NCBI GenBank assembly: GCA_949283905.1
Contig: CASDUB010000176.1
Coordinates: forward strand, 1 to 7,736
DNA from: an uncultured Lachnospiraceae bacterium
Lineage (GTDB): Bacteria > Bacillota > Clostridia > Lachnospirales > Lachnospiraceae
DNA length: 7,736 nucleotides
Direction: 5' to 3'
Shown here: positions 1 to 6,959 of the stretch, piece after piece
Position numbering within the stretch: the stretch's first letter is position 1
How the letters are laid out: each line of letters starts with the position of its first letter
The notes under the pieces: model-generated
The model's input: the letters and a program-made list of their open reading frames with translations, nothing else
What the model was told of the DNA's origin: nothing
Database searches by the model: none
Program-made: the position numbers and the translations under genes

Positions 1-363
1 CCTCTTGTCAGCAAATGGGCAAAATTCTACGGAGAACTGACAAAAGAGGTCAACTATCAGCGAAGCCAGCGTCTCGGGAAACAATACGCTGCTCCTGAAT
101 TCAGAGATCATACGGCAGAAACCGTAGCCTCCGCTGCATTGTCTGCCAAAAACCCTCTTGAGGCCGAACAGATTCTTCTCGATTATGAATTTGAAAACCT
201 TGATTCACTCGTAGGACTTCATATGTTTGATAAACACGTTTTGTTTGGCTATGCTATCAAATTAAAGCTGTTAGAACGCCAGGGCTGTTTTGAACACGAA
301 AAAGGAAAAGCTGAATTCAAATCGCTTTTCGACCAGGTACAGCAGCAAGTATACAGTTTATAA
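1..363 (+). CDS. DUF2764-like V-ATPase operon protein (3' end only)
   Basis: The reading frame is open from base 1 to the TAA at 361-363, giving the last 120 residues of a longer protein; the start lies upstream of the window. The visible part is hydrophilic and predicted helical, with no membrane segment or signal. It begins PLVSKWAKFYGELTKE, and the tail contains FENLDSLVGLHMFDKHVLF followed by LKLLERQGCFEHEKG. Known context: in Treponema, Chlamydia and Bacteroidetes ATPase operons a protein of the DUF2764 family of unknown biochemical function lies between subunits E and A, and the position and C-terminal character match that family. It ends 13 nt before the A start, so it is co-transcribed with the ATPase. 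A role as a substitute for the C/AC39 (d) subunit that links rotor axle to membrane ring is inference from gene order only. The main alternative is a highly diverged true C subunit. Confidence 0.72.
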   Translation, partial: PLVSKWAKFYGELTKEVNYQRSQRLGKQYAAPEFRDHTAETVASAALSAKNPLEAEQILLDYEFENLDSLVGLHMFDKHVLFGYAIKLKLLERQGCFEHEKGKAEFKSLFDQVQQQVYSL

Positions 364-364
364 C

Positions 365-370
365 AGGAGA
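365..370 (+). promoter_or_regulatory. Shine-Dalgarno site that sets the atpA start
   Basis: AGGAGA lies 6 nt before the ATG at 377. The atpA frame stays open further upstream, to a possible start at 290 inside the preceding gene. Those extra 29 residues would be a low-complexity tail read out of frame from the DUF2764-like gene. The strong ribosome site, and the fact that family A subunits begin at this point with a beta-barrel ([13 protein letters not shown]), settle on 377. Confidence 0.85.
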
Positions 371-376
371 TATTCA

Positions 377-2107
377 ATGAACACAGTATTAGGACATGTA
401 ACCGGAGTAAACGGAAACCTTGCAAAGGTTACGTTTGAAGGCTCCGTCCGTAAAAATGAAGTTGGTTACATTCTCGTTGACGGAAAACGTCTTAAAAGTG
501 AAGTTATCCGCATAAATAACGGAGAAGCCAGCTTACAGATTTATGAAATGTCAGACGGCATCAAGGTCGGCGATCCTGTAAAATTCACAGGAGAGCTTAT
601 GAGTATCGAACTCGGACCGGGACTTCTGACGCAGGTATTTGACGGTCTCCAGAATCCTCTTCCCGATCTTGCGGAACAATGCGGATTCTTCCTTGAAAGA
701 GGCGTTTACCTTGATCCGATTCCAAATCGCGACTGGCTTTTTACGCCTTGCGTAAAAGTCGGAGATTCGGTTGAGGCCGGAACAACCATCGGAACAGTTC
801 CTGAAGGACTGTTCAACCACCAGATCATGGTTCCTTTTACACTTAAAGGAAAAGACTGGACTGTAAAAGAAATAAAGGAAAAAGGCACTTATAACGTCAG
901 AGCTACAGTTTGCGTTATAAAAGACAGCCATGACAATGAAAAAGAACTCAGCATGGTATTTTCGCATCCTATCAAACATGCGGTAAAATGCTATGATGAA
1001 AGACTTCGCCCGTCTGAACCGCTCATCACCCAGATACGCTGTATTGATACATTTCTTCCCGTATCGAAAGGCGGTACATTCTGTACACCGGGACCTTTCG
1101 GAGCCGGAAAAACAGTGCTTCAGCATATGGAGGCCAAAAATGCCGATGCAGATATCGTTATAGTTGCGGCGTGCGGCGAGCGTGCAGGTGAAGTAGTTGA
1201 AGTTCTCAAAGAGTTCCCTGAACTTGAAGACCCGAAAACAGGCCGTTCACTTATGGAAAGAACGATCATCATCTGCAACACTTCTTCAATGCCGGTTGCA
1301 GCCCGTGAAGCGTCATGCTACACCGCTGTTACCCTTGCGGAGTATTACAGACAGATGGGACTTAACGTTCTGCTCCTTGCGGACTCAACAAGCCGCTGGG
1401 CTCAGGCAATGCGTGAAATGAGCGGACGACTTGAAGAGATCCCGGGTGAAGAAGCATTTCCTGCTTATCTTGAGTCTACTATCGCGGCATTTTACGAGAG
1501 AGCCGGAAAGGTTCGTCTTAAAGGCGGCAAAACAGGTTCAATCACTATCGGCGGAGCTGTATCTCCTGCCGGCGGTAACTTTGAAGAGCCTGTTACCCAG
1601 GCAACCCTTAAGGTTGTAGGCGCTTTCCACGGACTCTCGAGAGAACGTTCCGATGCACGTAAATACCCTGCTATCCATCCTATGGATTCATGGTCAAAAT
1701 ATAACGGCGTCGTTGATATGAAACAGGTCAACGAAGCCCGCGCTATTCTTATTCAGAGCAATGAGATAAACCAGATGATGAAGGTTCTCGGCGAAGAAGG
1801 AACATCTTCGGAAGACTTTATCATTTATCAGAAAGGCGAACTTCTCGATTCGGTTTATCTGCAGCAGAACTCATTTGACCCGATCGACGCTGCATGTCCG
1901 CCTGAAAGACAGCGCGTGGAATTCGCCCGCATTTACGACGTATTAACACAAAACTATGCTCTTACAGACAAAAAAGAAATACGAGCTTTCTTTAATCAGC
2001 TTCGTCAGGATTTCCTTGACTGGCACGGAACCGAATTTGAAAGCGACGCATTTAAAGAGCAGGAAGCTAAGATCACCGAACTTTACCGTTCTAAGATCGT
2101 AGAGTAG
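377..2107 (+). CDS. atpA: V-type ATP synthase/ATPase catalytic subunit A
   Basis: This is the catalytic subunit of the soluble A3B3 head; it hydrolyses or makes ATP at the interface with B in the cytoplasm. The product is 576 residues, close to the usual 575-600. In order it has an N-terminal beta-barrel (about 1-70), the non-homologous bulge typical of A subunits (about 110-190), and a nucleotide-binding domain with Walker A GPFGAGKT at 239-246 (Lys245, Thr246). The catalytic glutamate lies in ACGERAGE (Glu268), and [17 protein letters not shown] lies downstream. The alpha/beta ATPase signature [10 protein letters not shown] is at 431-440, followed by a helical C-terminal domain. All expected catalytic residues are present, so it looks functional. 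The P-loop has Ala243 where eukaryotic A subunits carry a redox-active Cys. It starts 13 nt after the DUF2764-like gene, and its stop codon lies inside the ribosome site of atpB. A, rather than F-type beta, is certain from the bulge and the GPFGAGKT form. Confidence 0.98.
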   Translation: MNTVLGHVTGVNGNLAKVTFEGSVRKNEVGYILVDGKRLKSEVIRINNGEASLQIYEMSDGIKVGDPVKFTGELMSIELGPGLLTQVFDGLQNPLPDLAEQCGFFLERGVYLDPIPNRDWLFTPCVKVGDSVEAGTTIGTVPEGLFNHQIMVPFTLKGKDWTVKEIKEKGTYNVRATVCVIKDSHDNEKELSMVFSHPIKHAVKCYDERLRPSEPLITQIRCIDTFLPVSKGGTFCTPGPFGAGKTVLQHMEAKNADADIVIVAACGERAGEVVEVLKEFPELEDPKTGRSLMERTIIICNTSSMPVAAREASCYTAVTLAEYYRQMGLNVLLLADSTSRWAQAMREMSGRLEEIPGEEAFPAYLESTIAAFYERAGKVRLKGGKTGSITIGGAVSPAGGNFEEPVTQATLKVVGAFHGLSRERSDARKYPAIHPMDSWSKYNGVVDMKQVNEARAILIQSNEINQMMKVLGEEGTSSEDFIIYQKGELLDSVYLQQNSFDPIDAACPPERQRVEFARIYDVLTQNYALTDKKEIRAFFNQLRQDFLDWHGTEFESDAFKEQEAKITELYRSKIVE

Positions 2108-2118
2108 GAGGTCTGTTC

Positions 2119-3414
2119 ATGCAGAAAGTATATACAAAAATCGATTCAATAATTGGAAACGTTGTTACTGTCAGAGCTACAAACGTACGAAATGGCGATC
2201 TTGCTCTTGTCGGTGACAGCTATGCTACAGTTATTAAACTTGACAATGACAAAGTATCCCTTCAGGTATTTGCCGGAGCTCAGGGTGTAAGCACCACAGA
2301 CGCGGTCCGTTTCTTAGGACACCCGATGATGGTATCTTTTTCAGAGCATCTCCTTGGCCGCATATTTAACGGTGCAGGTGTTCCGCGCGATAACGGTCCT
2401 GCGCTTACGGAAAATATGATCCCTATCGGAGGTCCGTCATTTAATCCTGCAAAAAGGGTTATGCCAAAAAAAATGATCCGTACAGGTATCCCGATGATCG
2501 ATATGTTCAACACTCTTGTTGAAAGTCAGAAACTTCCGATTTTCTCGATTTCCGGCGAACCTTACAATGAACTCCTTGCCCGTATAGCGATGCAGGCTGA
2601 AGTAGATATTATCATCCTCGGAGGCATGGGCCTTAAATACGATGATTATCTCGCATTCCGCGATACCCTTGAGAAGGGCGGCGCTATGAGCCACACTGTT
2701 ATGTTCATCCATACGGCGTCGGATCCTATCGTTGAATGTACACTTGTACCCGATATGGCGCTTGCGGTTGCGGAACAGTTTGCCCTTGAAGGAAAAAAAG
2801 TCCTTGTTCTTCTTACCGATATGACAAATTTTGCCGACGCTCAGAAGGAAATGGCAATTACTATGGAACAGGTTCCTTCAAACCGAGGTTATCCGGGAGA
2901 TCTTTACAGCTCTCTCGCTTCAAGATATGAGAAAGCCGTTGATATCGAAGGCGCCGGTTCTATCACTATTCTCGGCGTTACAACTATGCCGGGCGACGAC
3001 GTAACCCACCCTGTGCCGGATAACACCGGATACATCACTGAAGGTCAGTATTATTTAAAGAACGGCCACATTGAACCATTCGGATCTCTCTCCCGTCTTA
3101 AACAGAACGTAAACGGAGAGACAAGAGACGATCACAGGGCGCTTATGGACGGTATGATCCGCCTTTACGCTCAGTACAAAGAAAGTCTTGAGAAAAAATC
3201 GATGGGATTTTTGATGTCTGACTGGGATGATAAACTCTTGAAATACGGTGAACTCTTCGAGTCAAAGCTCATGGATCTTGCTGTTAATATTCCTCTTGAA
3301 GAGGCTCTTGATCTTGGCTGGACAATACTTGCAGAGTGTTTCGAGCCAAATGAGACAGGACTTAAAACAAGTCTGATCCGGGAGAGATGGCCGAAGAAAG
3401 ATGCATTGATCTAA
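2119..3414 (+). CDS. atpB: V-type ATP synthase/ATPase non-catalytic subunit B
   Basis: B alternates with A in the A3B3 head and completes the catalytic site from the neighbouring side. The product is 431 residues. It has an N-terminal beta-barrel (about 1-75). Where A has its P-loop, B has [13 protein letters not shown] (from Ser145) with no GKT, so it should not hydrolyse ATP. Family motifs are [22 protein letters not shown] and [22 protein letters not shown] supplies Arg326, the likely arginine finger by match to the SLSRL motif of Enterococcus hirae B. The stretch between GYITEGQ and SLSRL is several residues shorter than in E. hirae and resembles the Chlamydia/Treponema form as I remember it. 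The start is ATG with GGAGG at 2107-2111, seven nt upstream and overlapping the atpA stop, which suggests translational coupling. Expression should follow A at 1:1. Confidence 0.97.
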   Translation: MQKVYTKIDSIIGNVVTVRATNVRNGDLALVGDSYATVIKLDNDKVSLQVFAGAQGVSTTDAVRFLGHPMMVSFSEHLLGRIFNGAGVPRDNGPALTENMIPIGGPSFNPAKRVMPKKMIRTGIPMIDMFNTLVESQKLPIFSISGEPYNELLARIAMQAEVDIIILGGMGLKYDDYLAFRDTLEKGGAMSHTVMFIHTASDPIVECTLVPDMALAVAEQFALEGKKVLVLLTDMTNFADAQKEMAITMEQVPSNRGYPGDLYSSLASRYEKAVDIEGAGSITILGVTTMPGDDVTHPVPDNTGYITEGQYYLKNGHIEPFGSLSRLKQNVNGETRDDHRALMDGMIRLYAQYKESLEKKSMGFLMSDWDDKLLKYGELFESKLMDLAVNIPLEEALDLGWTILAECFEPNETGLKTSLIRERWPKKDALI

Positions 3415-3425
3415 AGGAGCATTAG

Positions 3426-4040
3426 ATGGCTATCAAACTTACAAAAAATGAACAGAAAGTTCAAAAAGACAAGCTGAAACAATATCAGCGGTATCTTCCT
3501 ACACTGCAGCTTAAAAAGCAGCAGCTCCAGTCGGTTATAACAAAGTTAAACCTTGAACTCGAGCAAAAGGAAGTTGAACGTGTTCAGATGATCGGCGATC
3601 TTGATGACTGGGTTTCCGTATTTGCCGAAAATCAGCTTTTCGATGAAGATAAAAAGCTGAATAATCTGGTAATACCGGATACTGTAATATGTGTAAACGA
3701 CAATATAGCCGGAGTTATCGTTCCGTCATTTAAAGAACTTACGTTTAAGGATATCACATATAACATAGATGATTATCCTTTGTGGGTCGATACCGCGATC
3801 ATAAAGCTGCGTGAAATCGCCAGACTGGATGCACTTGTTTCTACGATGCGTAAACAAAAAGAGCTTTTAAATAATGAACTCAGGACTACTTCTCAAAGAG
3901 TTAATCTGTTTGAAAAAGTAAAAATTCCTGAATGCATCGAAAACATCAGAGTTATCGGAGTATATCTCGGTGACCAGCAGACAGCTGCCGTAGTACGCGG
4001 CAAGATTGCTAAGAAAAAATTAACGGAGGCCGCGATATGA
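3426..4040 (+). CDS. atpD: V-type ATP synthase/ATPase subunit D (rotor axle)
   Basis: D is the central-axle subunit whose two long helices form a coiled coil inside the A3B3 head and carry torque to the membrane ring. The product is 204 residues, in the family range of about 200-215. The N-terminal helix (about 5-60) is rich in K, Q, E and L with heptad-like spacing (KNEQKVQKDKLKQYQRYL). A middle segment around 80-120 has more beta character. The C-terminal helix (about 125-175) holds the recognisable D motif RTTSQRVNLFEKVKIPECI and ends in a basic tail. The start is ATG, 6 nt after AAGGAG. It begins 11 nt after B, and its TGA overlaps the start of atpI as ATGA. No gene for the usual axle partner F lies next to it. 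The family call rests on the C-terminal motif plus operon position. Confidence 0.93.
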   Translation: MAIKLTKNEQKVQKDKLKQYQRYLPTLQLKKQQLQSVITKLNLELEQKEVERVQMIGDLDDWVSVFAENQLFDEDKKLNNLVIPDTVICVNDNIAGVIVPSFKELTFKDITYNIDDYPLWVDTAIIKLREIARLDALVSTMRKQKELLNNELRTTSQRVNLFEKVKIPECIENIRVIGVYLGDQQTAAVVRGKIAKKKLTEAAI

Positions 4041-5869
4041 TCGAAAAAATGAAAATGGTCCACGTAGTCGCTTCTGTCTCCGAGAAAAAACAGATGCTTA
4101 ACGGTTTACGCGATCTAGGGCTGATGCATCTTGTGGAAAAGAAAAACGCGGACCGCGATACTATTGAAAGATTTTCACTTCTTTCAAAAACTATCTTAAC
4201 GCTTAAGGATTACCTTCCTAAAAAAGCCGAACCTTATACAAAAATACTTACGGATGAAGAATTTCAGTCTGTTTATTCGGACGTACTTAAGGCAATAAAC
4301 AAAAAAGTCGAAGTCATTCAGACAAGATCCGACGCAGTTGCCGAGATTGAAAGAATCAGTCCATGGGGCGACTTTTCTCCGAAAGATATCAGTGAACTTA
4401 AATCTTTTGGATATGATCTCCACTTCTACCGTTTCGGAAAAAAAGATTTTGAAAATGCTGTTAAGGCCGAGGATATTAAGCTTGTACGCCTCGGTACAGT
4501 TGATAAACAGATCACAGCCGCCGTATTCGGAAAACTTCCGCCGGAAATACAGGCTACCGAATTTGCTCTTCCTAAAAAAAGCATTGAAGAGCTTAAAGAA
4601 GTTATACAAACATGTAATTCCGAAGAAGACAAATGTGATGAAATACTGAAAAACGCTTCTCTGTATGAAAAAAGTTTTCAGCAGCAGCTTTTAAAACTGC
4701 AGAACGAAGAAGAATATTCGTCGGCAAATGAGACTGCGTCAAACGATACTGATCTTGTATGGATCTCAGGATATATACCTGAGGTTGACATTCCAAAATT
4801 CAAGGAAGCTGCCGAAAAAAGCAATTGGGCATGGGCAGTTCAGGATGTGGACGATGAAGATTCAAATGTTCCGACAAAAGTGCGGTACAATAAGGTATCA
4901 CGTTTGATCAAACCTGTATTTGATATACTCGGAGTACTTCCCGGTTATCATGAACAGGATATCTCTCTTTGGTTCTTCCTGTTTTTCATCCTCTTCTTTG
5001 CGATGATAATAGGCGACGGCGGTTACGGTCTTCTTTTACTGATAGGAACAATTATAATTTCTGTCAAATCAAAGAAGAAAAGCGATGTTGTATTTTTGCT
5101 CTATGTTTTATCAATAGCTACTATCGTATGGGGCGCTGTCACAGGCACATGGTTCGGTATGGAGCAGGCGATGGATATACCATTCCTGAAAGCCCTTGTA
5201 ATACCGAGTTTTGCAAACTATCCGGAATATTTCGGAGTTGCAGCAACAGCACAGCAGAATACGATAATAAAATTTTCGTTCTCTATAGGCGCTATACAGA
5301 TGGCCCTCGGCTCTATCCTAAGCATTAAGAAAAAATTGCCTGAAAAGGATCTGAGCTGGATAGCAAGCGCCGGATGGGCTCTGGCTGTCATTGCCATGTA
5401 TCTGCTTTCGCTTTTCCTAGTAATAGGCGAACCTATAGATATCGTTCCTGTTGCGGCGATGGTCGGCATAGCATTTGTACTTGTTCTTTTATTCGGCGGA
5501 ATGTCGCCCGATAAAACATTTAAACAGGGGCTTCTTGCCGGCGTGGCAAACGCATTTACGGTATTCCTCGATACTATAAGCTGTTTCGGAAATGTAATGA
5601 GCTACATCAGACTTTTCGCAGTAGGTATGGCCGGACTGGCTATTGCACAGAGCTTTAACGAACTGGCTGCAGGTTTTACCGGACCTTTGATAATCCTTGG
5701 ATTTATGGTATTATTTATAGGACATCTGCTGAATCTTATTATGTGTTTCCTTTCGGTTGTCGTTCACGGCGTCCGTCTTAATGTCCTGGAGTTTTCAGGT
5801 CAGGTCGGACTTGAATGGACCGGAATACCATATGAACCATTTGAAAAAAAAGACAAAATAAAGAAATAA
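4037..5869 (+). CDS. atpI: V-type ATP synthase/ATPase membrane stator subunit I
   Basis: I is the a-subunit equivalent that forms the ion half-channels beside the K ring and anchors the peripheral stalk. The product is 610 residues, near the usual 600-660. Residues 1 to about 305 are a cytosolic domain rich in charged helices, probably coiled coils. The membrane part has about eight hydrophobic segments, near 310-325, 327-343, 351-372, 411-434, 441-464, 468-488, 498-540 (long or re-entrant) and 548-577. The essential arginine that faces the ring is Arg525 in GNVMSYIRLFAVGMAG. The conserved ending HGVRLNVLEF gives His577 and Glu585. The IIGDGGYGL motif between the first two segments is also typical. 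The start codon overlaps the atpD stop (ATGA at 4037-4040) with GGAGG at 4025-4029, a translational-coupling layout. Confidence 0.97.
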   Translation: MIEKMKMVHVVASVSEKKQMLNGLRDLGLMHLVEKKNADRDTIERFSLLSKTILTLKDYLPKKAEPYTKILTDEEFQSVYSDVLKAINKKVEVIQTRSDAVAEIERISPWGDFSPKDISELKSFGYDLHFYRFGKKDFENAVKAEDIKLVRLGTVDKQITAAVFGKLPPEIQATEFALPKKSIEELKEVIQTCNSEEDKCDEILKNASLYEKSFQQQLLKLQNEEEYSSANETASNDTDLVWISGYIPEVDIPKFKEAAEKSNWAWAVQDVDDEDSNVPTKVRYNKVSRLIKPVFDILGVLPGYHEQDISLWFFLFFILFFAMIIGDGGYGLLLLIGTIIISVKSKKKSDVVFLLYVLSIATIVWGAVTGTWFGMEQAMDIPFLKALVIPSFANYPEYFGVAATAQQNTIIKFSFSIGAIQMALGSILSIKKKLPEKDLSWIASAGWALAVIAMYLLSLFLVIGEPIDIVPVAAMVGIAFVLVLLFGGMSPDKTFKQGLLAGVANAFTVFLDTISCFGNVMSYIRLFAVGMAGLAIAQSFNELAAGFTGPLIILGFMVLFIGHLLNLIMCFLSVVVHGVRLNVLEFSGQVGLEWTGIPYEPFEKKDKIKK

Positions 5870-5921
5870 CAGTTTCAAAACTAATCACATCAAACTAATT
5901 TTAAGAAAAGGAGATTTTATT
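5870..5921 (+). promoter_or_regulatory. A/T-rich leader before atpK with strong ribosome site
   Basis: This 52-nt gap is the longest inside the operon; the other gaps are 5-13 nt or overlaps. It is A/T-rich, has no obvious hairpin, and ends in AAGGAGA (5908-5914) 7 nt before the ATG. Two near-identical copies of TCAAAACTAAT / TCAAACTAAT begin at 5875 and 5890. An unstructured leader before the ring subunit gene would suit extra translation, because K is needed in many copies per enzyme; the E. coli F-ATPase c gene has a comparable A/U-rich enhancer. The role here is inference. Confidence 0.45.
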
Positions 5922-6359
5922 ATGAATCTTGCAGTAATAGGTATGGCGGCGGCACTCGGCTTATCAGCTCTCGGATCCGGCTTCGGTGCAGGCTTTGCCG
6001 GAATGGCATCTATCGGTGCATGGAAAAAATGTTATGCAGCCGGAAAACCGGCTCCATTTATCATGATCGCGTTCTCAGGAGCGCCGCTTACACAGACAAT
6101 TTACGGTTTCCTTCTTATGAACTTCATTAAATCCGCAGCAGCCGCAGAAGGATTTGATCCTGCTCTCGGATTCGGCGTAGGCGTATTTGGCGGACTTGCA
6201 ATCGGTCTTTCTGCATTCTTCCAGGGTAAAGCTGCAGCTGCCGCTTCTGACGCGCTCGGCGCAACCGGAAAAGGAACCGCAAACTACTTTATCGTTATCG
6301 GTATCATCGAGACAGTTGCTCTGTTTACACTTGTATTCGGACTTCTTCTTCTTCAGTGA
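5922..6359 (+). CDS. atpK: V-type ATP synthase/ATPase proteolipid subunit K (rotor ring)
   Basis: K forms the membrane rotor ring that carries ions past subunit I. The product is 145 residues of mostly Gly, Ala and hydrophobic residues, with four membrane helices (about 3-27, 46-69, 81-103, 122-144) in two fused hairpins. This matches E. hirae NtpK (156 residues). The only carboxylate in the ion site is Glu130 (GIIETVALF); the first hairpin has Gln58 (PLTQTIYGF) at the equivalent place. Thr57, Gln58, Tyr61, Gln101 and Glu130 align with Thr64, Gln65, Tyr68, Gln110 and Glu139, the side chains forming the Na+ site in E. hirae. The spacing from Gln101 to Glu130 is the same 29 residues. One ionisable site per two hairpins is the V-type arrangement. 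The ATG follows AAGGAGA by 7 nt. Sodium coupling is inferred. Confidence 0.97.
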   Translation: MNLAVIGMAAALGLSALGSGFGAGFAGMASIGAWKKCYAAGKPAPFIMIAFSGAPLTQTIYGFLLMNFIKSAAAAEGFDPALGFGVGVFGGLAIGLSAFFQGKAAAAASDALGATGKGTANYFIVIGIIETVALFTLVFGLLLLQ

Positions 6360-6364
6360 TATTT

Positions 6365-6901
6365 ATGTATTGTAATAATTGCGGTGAAAAAATCAGCAGC
6401 AACTCTGAATACTGCAAATACTGCGGCGCACCACAGTATGATGACGACTACGAAGATGAAGAAGTCAGAAGTCATTTTCCTGTCGGAGTACTGATTTTTG
6501 CAGTTTTTACTGTCGCGGCATTTGTTTTTATAGTTGTGTTCAAACCTTTTGAAGGACTTTTCAATTCAGATACTACTGTTGTCAGTTCTGCTCCGGCAGA
6601 TACAGCAGCAGAAATTCCCGATATCGTCGGATCTTATACGGCAACGTCAGCAGTATATAACGACATGAATCTGAACAGCCTGATGCTACAGCTGTCAGGT
6701 TATGACATAACTTTTGATGTCTATGAAGACAATACCTTTACAGCATCAATCAATGACGACTATTATGAAGGAACTTGGTATCAGAGTGACAGCTATGTCG
6801 AATTTTATTCCGGAAGTCTGAGCATGACGGGAGAATTTAATAACGGCGTTCTGTCCCTTTCCGACGAATCACTCGGACTTTCTGTAGTACTTGAAAAATG
6901 A
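6365..6901 (+). CDS. Zinc-ribbon, single-TM protein with C-terminal lipocalin-like domain
   Basis: This 178-residue protein is of unknown function. The N-terminus is a four-cysteine zinc ribbon, CNNC (Cys3, Cys6) and CKYC (Cys17, Cys20). It is followed by an acidic stretch (about 26-33, DDDYEDEE) and one membrane helix (about 38-59). A Ser/Thr/Ala-rich linker (about 68-86) leads to a beta-rich domain (about 87-178) with the pattern IVGSYTATS...FDVYEDNTFTASI...YYEGTWYQ, as in small lipocalin-like domains of bacterial zinc-ribbon membrane proteins. The ribbon is probably cytoplasmic and the beta domain outside (inference). I chose ATG 6365 because the product then starts MYCNNCGE, as such proteins commonly do; a GTG at 6356 would overlap atpK and add three residues. 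Neither has a clear Shine-Dalgarno sequence, so it may be translated by re-initiation after atpK, at low level. Being 5 nt after atpK and before the terminator, it shares the ATPase transcript, but a role in the enzyme is unproven. Confidence 0.85.
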   Translation: MYCNNCGEKISSNSEYCKYCGAPQYDDDYEDEEVRSHFPVGVLIFAVFTVAAFVFIVVFKPFEGLFNSDTTVVSSAPADTAAEIPDIVGSYTATSAVYNDMNLNSLMLQLSGYDITFDVYEDNTFTASINDDYYEGTWYQSDSYVEFYSGSLSMTGEFNNGVLSLSDESLGLSVVLEK

Positions 6902-6904
6902 TAT

Positions 6905-6946
6905 AAAAAAAACAGGCATTTTCATTTTTGGAAATGTCTGTTTTTT
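6905..6946. terminator. Bidirectional intrinsic terminator
   Basis: An inverted repeat of about 17 bp runs from 6907-6923 to 6930-6946 with a 6-nt loop (ATTTTT). The core is CAGGCATTT pairing with AAATGTCTG (one G-T wobble), flanked by a run of A on the left (6905-6912) and T on the right (6941-6946). On the + strand the hairpin is followed by a U run and ends the ATPase/zinc-ribbon transcript. On the - strand the A run becomes the U tract and ends the MBL-fold gene. Only 58 nt separate the two convergent stop codons, so the hairpin serves both. Confidence 0.9.
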
Positions 6947-6959
6947 ACTTCATATTTAG

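Noticed and set aside
1..363. Classical V-ATPase subunit C (NtpC/AC39) 3' end
   Set aside because: The tail does not show the repeated AC39 pattern I would expect, and the gene order matches operons that carry a DUF2764 protein here. It is kept as an alternative only.
290..376. Upstream extension of the atpA frame by 29 residues
   Set aside because: It overlaps the DUF2764-like gene in another frame, and the strong AGGAGA before ATG 377 plus the family's normal N-terminus favour the shorter form.
551..1126. 191-residue open frame on the - strand
   Set aside because: It lies wholly antisense to the strongly conserved atpA, is rich in Cys/Phe/Arg without a recognisable domain, and has no ribosome site or gene neighbours on that strand.
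4338..4649. 103-residue open frame on the + strand inside atpI
   Set aside because: It is an alternative frame of the cytosolic domain of subunit I, with basic, lysine-rich content and no domain. The true frame continues unbroken through it.
5841..5869. Possible promoter TTGAAA - 17 nt - AAATAA before atpK
   Set aside because: It lies in the A-rich end of atpI, where such matches arise by chance. The -10 box is poor, and the gene order already explains atpK expression.
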